A stretch of DNA of 64,000 nt, taken from the IMG/VR virus record IMGVR_UViG_3300034072_001093, positions 1 through 64,000 of that record. One strand, 5' to 3'. The notes under the pieces are model-generated. The model searched no databases. It was given only the letters and a program-made list of their open reading frames with translations, and was not told where the DNA came from. Positions 43,954-51,986 of the stretch are shown piece by piece. The translations under genes were made by a program, and so were the position numbers. Source of the DNA: a virus. How positions within the stretch are numbered: the stretch's first letter is position 1; every line of letters starts with the position of its first letter.

Positions 43954-45612
43954 TCAGGCAATCTTGGTCTTGATCACCGCGATTTCCTGCGGGGTGAAGC
44001 TGAGCTTCTCCCAGGAAATCTTGACCTTCTGCTTGTGGTTCAGGAGAGCTGCCCACTGCTGCTTCTCGTAGAGAGCACGAGCGGTGGCCTGACGGGGGCC
44101 GAGGCCAGCCATCGGGTCCTTCTTCGGCGGAGCGGTCTTGGTCGGAGCCTGGGCAACAGGACGCTGATGCAGGCTTTTGCGAGCGCCCATCTCGTCGATG
44201 AACGCCTTCAAGCCCTGATCAGTGATCGTCGGAAAGCCGAGCTTTTCCCAGGTCCTCTTGGTCCTGGCTCGAATGGCCAGCAGATCTTCGGCCGCTTGGG
44301 CGCGGACCTTGCTGTGGTTGGCACGGCTCTGCATCGTGTCGATCAGGCTCTGGATGGACTGCGCCTGGGTCATGCTGACCTTCTGCTCGGTGACCTGCTT
44401 GCTCAGAGCCGTCGGATCGACAGCCGGAGCAACAGGCTTCTTGGGATCGGAAAGGTCGATGGCTTCAGCTTCCTGGCTCGGCATTGCCACGGTGACGTCG
44501 GCTGCATTGGGGATGGACAGCGCTTTGGTCTCGAAAGACCCGCCCATTGCGGAGGTGATACGCACCTCCTCGATCGGCGGAGCGTGATGGCCGGCAATAG
44601 CCGCTGCGAGCAGCGTTTTGCCTTCAGGATGGTCGGTCATGGGTTTGCCTTGCTTGAGGCTCAGGAACATGTCGTCCGTGAGCTCGAAGATGATGTGGTA
44701 GCCAGCGACCCGCATTTTGTCGGGCTCGTTGTGGGGCACTGCGATGACGTCTTCGGGTGCAACCTTGCCAAGGGTGCATGCCGTGCCGGGGAAGGTGCGG
44801 AGATAGCCACGACGAGCGACATGGAGACCGGTGGAGCACTGGGTCCGACGGCTCGGGTCAATCAGCTTTTCGTCCATGCAGACGAAGCTGCCGACCCGCT
44901 GCACCACCCTGTTGGTGTGGCAGTCGACATAGGTGTGTTCACCGCGGCGGTTGAGCACCTTGTAGATGATGATTGAACCATCTTCAGCGATCGGCAGATC
45001 AGCCCGTTCCAGGAAGTGCATGAGCTCCTGGGCAGTGTGCTGACGCTTGGATGCGACGGTCGCCATACGAGCAAAGAATGCTTCCAGAGCCTTGGGCGAG
45101 CCCAATTTGTTGGCGTGGGCGATCTGGCGCTGCAATTTCTCTGCCCCCACAATGGGGGTATCGTTGACGACGGCAACGACGGTCTGGTCTTTGTCCAGCT
45201 CATCGTTGGTCATCGGCTCGGCATGGGCCATGATGTCAGCCAGAGCGGCATCGATCTTGGCCCGCTGGTCCGGGACAGCGCCCATGGCGATATTGGGCAC
45301 CATGGGGGCTTCCTCTGCGGGCTCGTCTTCGGAGCTGAACAGCTCCTTGATCTTGGCCTTCGCCACCCGGAAGAAGCGAACCAGGCCACCGGTGGATTTC
45401 TCGAAATCCTGGTAGTTGGTGGTGGGCGGAGTTTCCTCGATTGAGATGTCGACCTCGGCGACCTGACGAGCCAGGAGAGCATCCTTGGACTCGTCGATGA
45501 TGCGCTGAAGGCGGGGATCGCCCTGCTCGATGCGAGAGGTCTTGCCGTCCTCGTGGTAGAGGGTGAGGCAAACCTTATCGACCACCAGGGCAACGATGCG
45601 GAGTTTGGTCAT
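43954..45612 (-). CDS. rIIB: rIIB-like protein
   Basis: Encodes 552 residues. The centre carries the rIIB signature: 'LPIAEDGSIIIYKVLNRR', 'YVDCHTNRVVQRVGSFVCMDEKL', then 'CSTGLHVARRGYLRTFPG'. The C-terminus is extended, with an Ala/Gln/Lys-rich linker and a helical end. With rIIA it forms a membrane-associated pair that in T4 counters host exclusion, and N4 relatives have both. ATGA overlap with rIIA and the AAACCCAGAA leader decide the start. Confidence 0.85.
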   Translation of the reverse strand: MTKLRIVALVVDKVCLTLYHEDGKTSRIEQGDPRLQRIIDESKDALLARQVAEVDISIEETPPTTNYQDFEKSTGGLVRFFRVAKAKIKELFSSEDEPAEEAPMVPNIAMGAVPDQRAKIDAALADIMAHAEPMTNDELDKDQTVVAVVNDTPIVGAEKLQRQIAHANKLGSPKALEAFFARMATVASKRQHTAQELMHFLERADLPIAEDGSIIIYKVLNRRGEHTYVDCHTNRVVQRVGSFVCMDEKLIDPSRRTQCSTGLHVARRGYLRTFPGTACTLGKVAPEDVIAVPHNEPDKMRVAGYHIIFELTDDMFLSLKQGKPMTDHPEGKTLLAAAIAGHHAPPIEEVRITSAMGGSFETKALSIPNAADVTVAMPSQEAEAIDLSDPKKPVAPAVDPTALSKQVTEQKVSMTQAQSIQSLIDTMQSRANHSKVRAQAAEDLLAIRARTKRTWEKLGFPTITDQGLKAFIDEMGARKSLHQRPVAQAPTKTAPPKKDPMAGLGPRQATARALYEKQQWAALLNHKQKVKISWEKLSFTPQEIAVIKTKIA

Positions 45613-48032
45613 TTCTGGGTTTCCTTGGAATTGCTCGCCACTGCCAGCTTGATCATTTCGATCAGAGCGGGCCTGGTCGTGGGCGAGTAGGGTTCGGGGG
45701 AGTGGAGAATGCCGACGAGCGGGTAGATGTCGAAGACATCCATGAGCTTGTTGCAGGACATCCTGATGATGGTGCTCACGAAAGCACTGTCCAGTTTCAC
45801 CTTCTGGGCAGCGTCCTCGATAGCAGTGCTATCGAAGAACGTTGCCTTGGTCAGAGACCGGGCAATGCTGATGATGTTCCAGTCCTTTTCGGTGAGGTCC
45901 TGGACCACTCCGAGGGTAGACTGGAGCTCGGGAATCCTCTCGACGGCGTTCATGAAAAACACGAACACGCGGGGAAGTTTGATGCGGGTGAAATCCCGAG
46001 CCAGGTGAGCCCGGATACGAGGGTTGGTCTCATATTCCTTGACGATCAGTTCAATCAGGTGGGCGTTGAGGCTCTTGGCTCCTTTCTTGATGTAGGCCTC
46101 TTCCTGGGTCACGCTGATGGTCAGACCGACCTTGTCAGCGAACATGTCCATGATGGCCTTGCTCGCGTCTTCGTTGAGGTAGTCGGTCAGCTCAGTGCCT
46201 TCCTTGCCCCGCTTGACGGTTAGAACGAACTCCGGTTTCTCAGACCGGGCTTTGACGCTCTCACTGCATGCGGGATCTTCCGGCATCGAGAAGCTGCGTT
46301 TCCAGACGCGGACACCGGACAGAAGGGGCAGGCCCTTCTTGACGTTCCGTTCGGCCCGGATGATGGGCGTAACCACATCCGGTTCTTCCCAGGGTTGAAC
46401 GATCGTCATGTCGAGGACGGTATACCCCAGGCTCTCGAAGGCTTCTCTGACCTTCGGGGTCTTGGTGTAGGTCCTCGGGACGATGAAGGTGATGACGCCG
46501 TGCATGGCAGCATCAATCCCCTCCATTTCAGGGAAGCGCTTGATGCGGTTCCTGATGTCCTCGGGGGTGAAGCCGATAGCTGCAATCTTGCGACATACAG
46601 CAATGCCCTGCTCCTGCCAGAAGTTGTCGTGCAGCCGCAGCTGGTCGAACGAATGCTGACAGGGCCGGTAGGAGTCACGCAGCCAGATCGACAGACGCTT
46701 GATCGGGAGATCCCGGCTCGAAATCGCGTCCTTCACCGGTTGAATGACCTGGCTCATGAACCAGTAATTCACTGCCGGAGTGGCGGACGTTTTCAGCTTC
46801 CTGTCGATCAGAAGAGCATGGCGGAAGGATTTCAGGAGGTCCTTGTCGCCAATCCCCTGGTGCTGCAGAACACGAGCACGCAGGAAGAGCTCGTCATCTG
46901 CCATGTTGCCGTAAGTGCCGCCGTGAAGCCTGTAGCGAGCGAGACGCTGAACCAGGTGGTCAGGCTTGAACAGGATCGACCTATTCGGCACCGAGACAGG
47001 CATGGGATGCCGGGTATCGAAGACTTGCCACGCCTTCACGGGAGTGTCGAACTCGTTGAAAAAGCTGCGAAAAGCAACGTTGGCTTTATGCTCAAGATTG
47101 GCTTCAGCCTGATCGAGGCATTCCGTGATGAGCTTCTTGATCGTGGCGATCGTCATCGGGGTGAGAGACAGACTTTCCCGGCTCGGAGTGATGCTGAGGC
47201 TGTCAGCCGGAGCCTGGAAAATGATCGAGAGTCTCTCGTTTCGGCCAGCGACCTTATCGACGAACTTCGACGCACGGTTGAGCTCGGCCTCATACTCGGC
47301 AGACCGAGGAACAGGGTAGATCACGTTGCCCAGGCGGATCTGAATCTTGTTGTTGTAATGGAGGGGCACCAGAAGGAAGCCCATCTCGGCCTTCGAGAAG
47401 GGATAGGTGTTGAGCTGCTTGCCGTTGAGCTCGACCAGCATTTCGCCGTTGCGGACAACCTCGTGAATGAGACTCTCAAACCGACTGCGGTCCTGGCTGG
47501 TCTTCAGGGGTATGTTGACCTCGACGCCGGTCTCTTCCGTGGGGAAGGACGCGATCGGCAAGATGCTGGGCTTGCCGTTCACCTCGGCCGAGGACTTCGA
47601 CATGTTGTAGATGGTCCGCTCACCATCATGGTAGCTGGTGACCTGGAAGTGGTCGGTGAACGAAAACGGTGCCTTGCAGCCCAGGCCGAAGCCACCGGTC
47701 ACGAATTTGTTGGCCCGCTTGGTGGAGCCGCCATAGGTGCCGAACAGCGGCTTGATCATGTTCTTGGCGATGCCGTTGCCGAAGTCGCGGAAGATGACGG
47801 CTTCGTTGGTCAGGGTGACCTGCAGGGGCACGTTCTGCTTGCCGGCCTCGATGTGAGCATCCCACCCATTGCAGAGGGTCTCACGAACGACAGCCAGAGG
47901 CTGGTTCGAGTAGAGAGCGCCGGAGAGGACCATCATGAGGGTGGGGTCGGAGTCGTCGAAGGTGAACTCCATGGCCTCGCCACCGCCGATAACGGCGTGG
48001 GTAACGTGGTCTTCGTGATGTGCGACTTTCAT
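45609..48032 (-). CDS. rIIA: rIIA-like protein (GHKL-type ATPase fold at N-terminus)
   Basis: Encodes 807 residues. ATG 48032 has AGGAAG upstream. The N-terminal third is a GHKL ATPase: 'VRETLCNGWDAH' (N box), 'IFRDFGNGI' (DxGxG) and 'GGFGLGCKAPFSFTD' (G2 loop). The rest matches rIIA-type proteins in size and charge. It is coupled to rIIB. The leader holds AAACCCAGAACCAAGGA and a hairpin discussed separately. Confidence 0.85.
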   Translation of the reverse strand: MKVAHHEDHVTHAVIGGGEAMEFTFDDSDPTLMMVLSGALYSNQPLAVVRETLCNGWDAHIEAGKQNVPLQVTLTNEAVIFRDFGNGIAKNMIKPLFGTYGGSTKRANKFVTGGFGLGCKAPFSFTDHFQVTSYHDGERTIYNMSKSSAEVNGKPSILPIASFPTEETGVEVNIPLKTSQDRSRFESLIHEVVRNGEMLVELNGKQLNTYPFSKAEMGFLLVPLHYNNKIQIRLGNVIYPVPRSAEYEAELNRASKFVDKVAGRNERLSIIFQAPADSLSITPSRESLSLTPMTIATIKKLITECLDQAEANLEHKANVAFRSFFNEFDTPVKAWQVFDTRHPMPVSVPNRSILFKPDHLVQRLARYRLHGGTYGNMADDELFLRARVLQHQGIGDKDLLKSFRHALLIDRKLKTSATPAVNYWFMSQVIQPVKDAISSRDLPIKRLSIWLRDSYRPCQHSFDQLRLHDNFWQEQGIAVCRKIAAIGFTPEDIRNRIKRFPEMEGIDAAMHGVITFIVPRTYTKTPKVREAFESLGYTVLDMTIVQPWEEPDVVTPIIRAERNVKKGLPLLSGVRVWKRSFSMPEDPACSESVKARSEKPEFVLTVKRGKEGTELTDYLNEDASKAIMDMFADKVGLTISVTQEEAYIKKGAKSLNAHLIELIVKEYETNPRIRAHLARDFTRIKLPRVFVFFMNAVERIPELQSTLGVVQDLTEKDWNIISIARSLTKATFFDSTAIEDAAQKVKLDSAFVSTIIRMSCNKLMDVFDIYPLVGILHSPEPYSPTTRPALIEMIKLAVASNSKETQK

Positions 48033-48061
48033 GATGGCTTCCTTGGTTCTGGGTTTAGGAC

Positions 48062-48106
48062 GCACAGGGCCAGCCCACCCCCGGAGGGGGTTGGCGGCTC
48101 CTGTGC
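48062..48106 (-). promoter_or_regulatory. Compound hairpin upstream of rIIA, N4 promoter-like inner stem
   Basis: The outer stem GCACAGG/CCTGTGC encloses CCCCC-GGA-GGGGG (48078-48090, plus strand). A 5-bp stem with a three-base GGA loop on the template strand is the shape N4 virion polymerase recognises. For leftward transcription the start would fall near 48073, 40 bases before rIIA. It could equally be the terminator of the gene upstream. Confidence 0.4.
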
Positions 48107-48128
48107 TGTCTGGTCTGATGGTTAGGGG

Positions 48129-48575
48129 TTAGACAAAGTGGTCGAGGAAGGGCGGCGAGTAGGCCGGCCCCTTCGTAATCTTGCCGTTCTCGTCGAAGAT
48201 GGGATTGCCCTCTTCGTCGAACTTCGACCAGTTGGATCGATCGACCTCATCGAGTGCCTCCTCGATGTGCAACCCCAGAAAAACCCCCACACCGGTAGCC
48301 GTCACGACCTGATCGCAGAGAGAGTCGAGAAACTCCTTGCGGTCATCGGTCATGATCGGAGTGTCAGAGGTTTTCAGGTGCTTGGCCAGGGCCTCCATGG
48401 CTTCCTTGGCCTGCTGGCGCATGACCTCGCCGAAGCCGGATGTCGATCGATAGGCGTCGAGCATCTCGGCCACCTCTTCGAAGTGGACGCCCATCTGCAC
48501 ACGGATGTGCTTGGGCAGAGGCTCGGGCCTGGCCTTTCGGAACCAGTTGGCGATGCTGGAAATGGTGTCGTTCAT
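48129..48575 (-). CDS. MazG-like all-alpha NTP pyrophosphatase
   Basis: Encodes 148 residues. The helical pattern has 'HFEEVAEMLDA' (ExxE) and later 'FLGLHIEEALDEVDRSNWSKFDEEG', typical of phage MazG/PRA-PH-type enzymes that hydrolyse (d)NTPs or ppGpp-like nucleotides. It would tune nucleotide pools or block starvation signals. Leader AACCCAGACCAA lies just before the ATG. Confidence 0.75.
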   Translation of the reverse strand: MNDTISSIANWFRKARPEPLPKHIRVQMGVHFEEVAEMLDAYRSTSGFGEVMRQQAKEAMEALAKHLKTSDTPIMTDDRKEFLDSLCDQVVTATGVGVFLGLHIEEALDEVDRSNWSKFDEEGNPIFDENGKITKGPAYSPPFLDHFV

Positions 48576-48590
48576 TTGGTCTGGGTTCTT

Positions 48591-48899
48591 TCAGTTCGGG
48601 CGTGCAGCCCGGTATGCGTCGTTGATGAGGCCAGCGATAAAACGCCGAACGTCTCCCCGAATGCCGATCTCGTCGGCAACCCAGTTCACCTGGTTCTCGG
48701 GCAGCTGCTCGAAGATCTCCTCCATGAATGATCTGCGAGTATCGTTCGGCTTGATGCCCATGCGGGTCAGCCGGTGAGAGACGCTGGTGTGGTGCATCCC
48801 CAGCTTCCGTGCGATGGAAGCCGCGGAGAACCCCAAAGCGTTCATCCGGAGAATCTCCTCCTTGGTGTCGTAGAATTGTTCTGTTTTAGAAGCTGGCAT
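48591..48899 (-). CDS. Small helix-turn-helix protein
   Basis: Encodes 102 residues. Residues 12 to 45 ('KEEILRMNALGFSAASIARKLGMHHTSVSHRLTRMG') form a resolvase-type helix-turn-helix. The C-terminal half is helical and may dimerise. It lies downstream of a 387-base noncoding region with inverted repeats that could hold its targets. Candidate regulator of middle or lysogeny genes; no repressor family is recognised. Confidence 0.65.
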   Translation of the reverse strand: MPASKTEQFYDTKEEILRMNALGFSAASIARKLGMHHTSVSHRLTRMGIKPNDTRRSFMEEIFEQLPENQVNWVADEIGIRGDVRRFIAGLINDAYRAARPN

Positions 48900-49286
48900 T
48901 GTGCGTGTCCCATTATCTTTATCGTTCGATGCAGACGTGCAGGATCGTCCGGAAAAGGTTCCGAAGTTGAGACGATCCTGCGGGATCAGCTAATTTTGCT
49001 ATGCTGGAAAAGCATGGTCAGTGCTTTCTCCTGGCTCAAGCAGACAGCTTCGGGTCGCGCACCCCAAGGGCACCACCCGAAGTAACAATCGCCAACCAAA
49101 TACCCTGAGGGGGAGCGGATACTGGGATTGGTGAGACTGTCACCCTTAGCCCCGGCAGAGGCCACGTTCTGTCTACTAAATTGATGTTTGGTCTGGGTTT
49201 ATGAGAAGTTGGTCGCTTCTATCCTATGATAGGGCAAGCCTGAATCTGGTGGCAAGCACTATTTAGAGGTATGTCGACATTTCGTC
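48900..49286 (-). other. Noncoding region with several inverted repeats
   Basis: No convincing gene is seen. It holds an 11-bp inverted repeat GCAGGATCGTC/GACGATCCTGC (48939-48981) with an inner CGGAA/TTCCG stem, CTTCGGGT/ACCCGAAG (49048-49082), CTATC/GATAG (near 49220), and an isolated AAACCCAGACCAAA leader element at about 49184-49200 with no ATG after it. Operators, a small RNA or a decayed gene are possible. Confidence 0.5.
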
Positions 49287-49745
49287 TCAAATCTCCAGGA
49301 GCTTCCGGTGCTGGATCAGGTAGGAAGTTGCTCTTTCGAGCAAAGCCAGATCGTCTTTGAAGAAGCCCAGGCCGCGGTTACAGGAGCTGCAAAGCATGCC
49401 CCTGAAAGTGTGGGTCTGGTGACAATGATCGATCGAAAGCTCTTTCCACCTACCATCTCCAGCAGCCCCACAAAGGTCACAAAGACCGTTATGGGCGAGA
49501 AGCTGCTGAATAAGCTCTGGGGTCGCTTTGACGCCGATCCGACGAAGACGGTATCTCAGGCGACCCTCCGGATTGCCGTGATACCTATCGGAGGATTGAG
49601 CGTTGAGCTTGTCCTTGTTGGCCTGGCGATAACTCCGCATATACGCCTGATGCTGAGCCAGCTTATCGGGATCCGCATTACGCTTTGCCCTCGCTCTGGC
49701 GCATGCTTCGAGCTTCTTAGCAGAAGTTTTGTTAACCCTGGTCAC
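49287..49745 (-). CDS. Endonuclease VII-type HNH nuclease
   Basis: Encodes 152 residues. GTG 49745 is preferred (GGAG at 8 bases); TTG 49751 is too close. The basic N-terminus is followed by the recombination endonuclease VII domain: 'CDLCG', 'LSIDHCHQTHTFRGMLC', 'CNRGLGFFKDD', with zinc-binding cysteines and the His metal site. It may cut branched DNA or be a free-standing homing nuclease. Its last nine residues (IQHRKLLEI) echo the ThyX end just upstream. Confidence 0.8.
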   Translation of the reverse strand: MTRVNKTSAKKLEACARARAKRNADPDKLAQHQAYMRSYRQANKDKLNAQSSDRYHGNPEGRLRYRLRRIGVKATPELIQQLLAHNGLCDLCGAAGDGRWKELSIDHCHQTHTFRGMLCSSCNRGLGFFKDDLALLERATSYLIQHRKLLEI

Positions 49746-49747
49746 GG

Positions 49748-50644
49748 TCAAATCTCCAGAGTTTTGCGAAACTGAATCCAGCCCGTGAAGTTCCCGTGGA
49801 GGTCAGATCTTGCCCATTCATAGGTTCCGTCTGGACGAGGGTCTAAAGCCTCATCAGGTGTTGCCTGATGCTCTGCAGGTGAGGCATGCAGGGGCTTGGA
49901 GCCAACGAGGCGATCGAACAGCTTCAGGTCTTCCTCGACGGTGGTCTGGCGGCCGTCATGGGTCAGGTAGCTGACACGAGCACAGCGAGCGGTGGAGACC
50001 TTCTTGAGGATGTCGTTTATCTGGCCAGGCATGGGAACGACACGCATGACGCCGTTCCCGGTAATCCGGTCCTGGGCTGCCTTGACGTCATCGCGGGTGA
50101 TGTAAGGCAGATGCCAGTCTTCCGGAGCCAGGTGCTGAGGATGGCTGCTGCACAGAGCGTTGAGCATTTCCAGAGCCAGGACCTTCATCTCAGGCTGGGC
50201 ATCGGGGTGAGCACGCAGCTCGAAGAAGTTCTCCCAGTCCGTCGCCGTGACGACGACGTTGATGTGTGCCCATGGTTCGAGGATGCGATTGGCAATCTGC
50301 TTGTGGAGACCGAGACGAACCATCTCTTCTGCAGCTCTGATGCAGCAATCGAGAGCATCGTGCCACTCTGCGTTGGCATATGCCAGGTCATCTGCGGTGA
50401 GTTCAGCTCCAGCCTGCATCCCAGGCTTATTGCTGCCCCAGAAGACAGGCATGGCAGGATCCCGGCGAAGATCTTCGATCATTCGTTCGACAGGGATAGC
50501 TCGACTGGAGCTTGCGTTCCGCGAAAAGACCCTGTGTGTCATAAACTCCGCATGGATGAACCTCGGGTAGCGTAGCTGCATGGTTGTGAGGCGGATTCCA
50601 GCAGGTGAGATGCTGTCCGCGATCACTTTGGCATAGATTGTCAT
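49748..50644 (-). CDS. thyX: Flavin-dependent thymidylate synthase
   Basis: Encodes 298 residues. ATG 50644 follows AAACCCAGAAAG. The ThyX signature appears as 'THRVFSRNASSSRAIP' (H37, R38, S41, R48), with 'NRILEPWAHINVVVTATDWENFFELR' for the FAD/dUMP site and C-terminal 'GNFTGWIQFRK'. It methylates dUMP to dTMP with FAD and folate. With the dCMP deaminase and dNMP kinase it supplies dTTP. An integrase cassette separates it from the deaminase. Confidence 0.93.
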   Translation of the reverse strand: MTIYAKVIADSISPAGIRLTTMQLRYPRFIHAEFMTHRVFSRNASSSRAIPVERMIEDLRRDPAMPVFWGSNKPGMQAGAELTADDLAYANAEWHDALDCCIRAAEEMVRLGLHKQIANRILEPWAHINVVVTATDWENFFELRAHPDAQPEMKVLALEMLNALCSSHPQHLAPEDWHLPYITRDDVKAAQDRITGNGVMRVVPMPGQINDILKKVSTARCARVSYLTHDGRQTTVEEDLKLFDRLVGSKPLHASPAEHQATPDEALDPRPDGTYEWARSDLHGNFTGWIQFRKTLEI

Positions 50645-50735
50645 GGGTCTGTGTCTTTCTGGGTTTGTGAAGTCCGAGACACTCTGGAGAGAGCCTCGGT
50701 TGGTCGACTTCAAGGGGGTCAGATGGTGCACTCAC

Positions 50736-50953
50736 GGTTTACAGTGTTAGGGTAAACCTGAGGAAAGCTGGGGGTTTGCTGGGGATATGGTTTACAAGAA
50801 AATCCTTATTTTTCAATGATACGCAAGGAATCATAATCCGTAGGTCGGGGGTTCAAGTCCCTCCTCCGCTACCAAAAAATCCCGGTAAAACAAAGGTTTA
50901 GAGGAGCGGCAAATTTCAGATGAAACCAAAGTTTACACGCCTTTGTAAACTTT
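50736..50953. repeat. GTTTAC/GTAAAC repeats flanking the att core (candidate arm sites)
   Basis: GGTTTACA at 50736, GGTAAACC at 50751 and GGTTTACA at 50789 lie on one side. GGTAAAAC at 50884 and an inverted pair AAAGTTTACA/TGTAAACTTT at 50928-50953 lie on the other. The pair overlaps the integrase stop and can form a 10-bp hairpin. Placement around the core resembles integrase arm-type sites. Confidence 0.5.
50827..50874 (+). other. attP core identical in form to the 3' half of a tRNA-Met gene
   Basis: The stretch runs from the anticodon stem (GGA-ATCATAA-TCC, CAT anticodon) through the T arm GGGGGTTCAAGTCCCTC to the acceptor CTCCGCTA and CCA. No 5' half is present, so it is not a tRNA gene. 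It abuts the integrase gene, the usual arrangement for integration into a tRNA 3' end. Confidence 0.75.
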
Positions 50954-51982
50954 TCCGCGCTGGGTCTTCTGGCCCATGCCGCGCATCTTTTGCGCCAAGT
51001 GCATGATGACCCGTGCGTTATCGACATATCTGAGCCGTACAGCGGACACTTTCTCCGAACTCCAACCAAGAATCTTGGCGATGTCATCGTCGTTGAGGCC
51101 GTTCTGCACCAGCTTAGTGGCGAAAGTGCCACGAAGGTCGTGAAGAACACGATCGAACCCTGGCGGAAACGATTTCCGGAGCATGCAAGACAGCCCTTGC
51201 TTGGTCCAAGCGAACCCGCGGCTGTTTTTCAGCACGGTTCCGGTCTGCTCTCTGCCCTTCAACCATGCCCTGAGTTCAGGGAGCATGGGGATGATGGCCT
51301 CTGTTCCTCGCTTCTCGGTGCGTTCGACCCAGACAAAATTCTGGTCGAGGTTCACATTACCCCACTCAAGCTTGACCAGATCTCCGAGACGGAGACCGGT
51401 GAGGCTGGCGAGAACGATGGCGTCCATGACGTGCGTCGGGATCTTGGCATTGTGAATGGCGTCCCAGTGACGCTCCTCCCAGATCTCGTCGGCCTTGTTG
51501 ACGCGGTGGAGCTTGGAGATGCCGTCGGCACAGTTGTGGTCGACCATGGCGTTCTCCCTGCCCCAGTTGAGCAGGGTGCTCATCATGACGACACCCTTGT
51601 CGGCCGAGCGGGGTTGGTCCCTCCACTGGTTCCGCCAGCCGTGGACCTTGCCTCGCATCTTGGCATCGTTGAAGAGCTCAAGGGGCATCTTCCCGAAGTG
51701 CTCGTCGATCCGGTTGAGCCAGAGACGGTAGTCCTTTTTGGTGGCCGGCTTCAGCCGACCAAACTCGGGGCTGTCCTGGTAGGCTGTAATGAGGGCACTC
51801 ATTCTGACGGTCTTCTCGTCTCGATCTTTGTTCATGGCCGCGAGCTGCTTGGCGAGCAGCTTTTGGGTGATAACGGGGGGGACGTGATCATCCGTCTGGA
51901 TGAGTGGTCCCCCCCGCCAGGCATACGAATAGTACCGATCGCCCCATCTGAGGCGTTTGCGGACAATGTGTATCCCTATCAC
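50933..51982 (-). CDS. int: Tyrosine recombinase (phage integrase)
   Basis: Encodes 349 residues. GTG 51982 has AGGA at 8 bases and follows the upstream gene by 4 bases; ATG 52012 has no ribosome site. A SAM-like core-binding domain (about 60 to 145) precedes the catalytic domain with R198 ('TGLRLGD'), K224, H281-x-x-R284 ('LHDLRGTFA'), W307 ('LGWSS', the H/W position) and Y319 ('RYVD'). All catalytic residues are present, so it should be active. The adjacent tRNA-like core is its likely site. Confidence 0.92.
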   Translation of the reverse strand: MIGIHIVRKRLRWGDRYYSYAWRGGPLIQTDDHVPPVITQKLLAKQLAAMNKDRDEKTVRMSALITAYQDSPEFGRLKPATKKDYRLWLNRIDEHFGKMPLELFNDAKMRGKVHGWRNQWRDQPRSADKGVVMMSTLLNWGRENAMVDHNCADGISKLHRVNKADEIWEERHWDAIHNAKIPTHVMDAIVLASLTGLRLGDLVKLEWGNVNLDQNFVWVERTEKRGTEAIIPMLPELRAWLKGREQTGTVLKNSRGFAWTKQGLSCMLRKSFPPGFDRVLHDLRGTFATKLVQNGLNDDDIAKILGWSSEKVSAVRLRYVDNARVIMHLAQKMRGMGQKTQRGKVYKGV

Positions 51983-51986
51983 GACC

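Noticed and set aside
46395-48125. A 576-codon rightward frame inside rIIA
   Set aside because: It lies opposite the clear GHKL motifs of rIIA and has no leader or ribosome site.
50820-50874. A tRNA-Met gene
   Set aside because: Only the part from the anticodon stem to CCA is present; the sequence to the left cannot form the D arm or acceptor 5' strand, so it is an att core.
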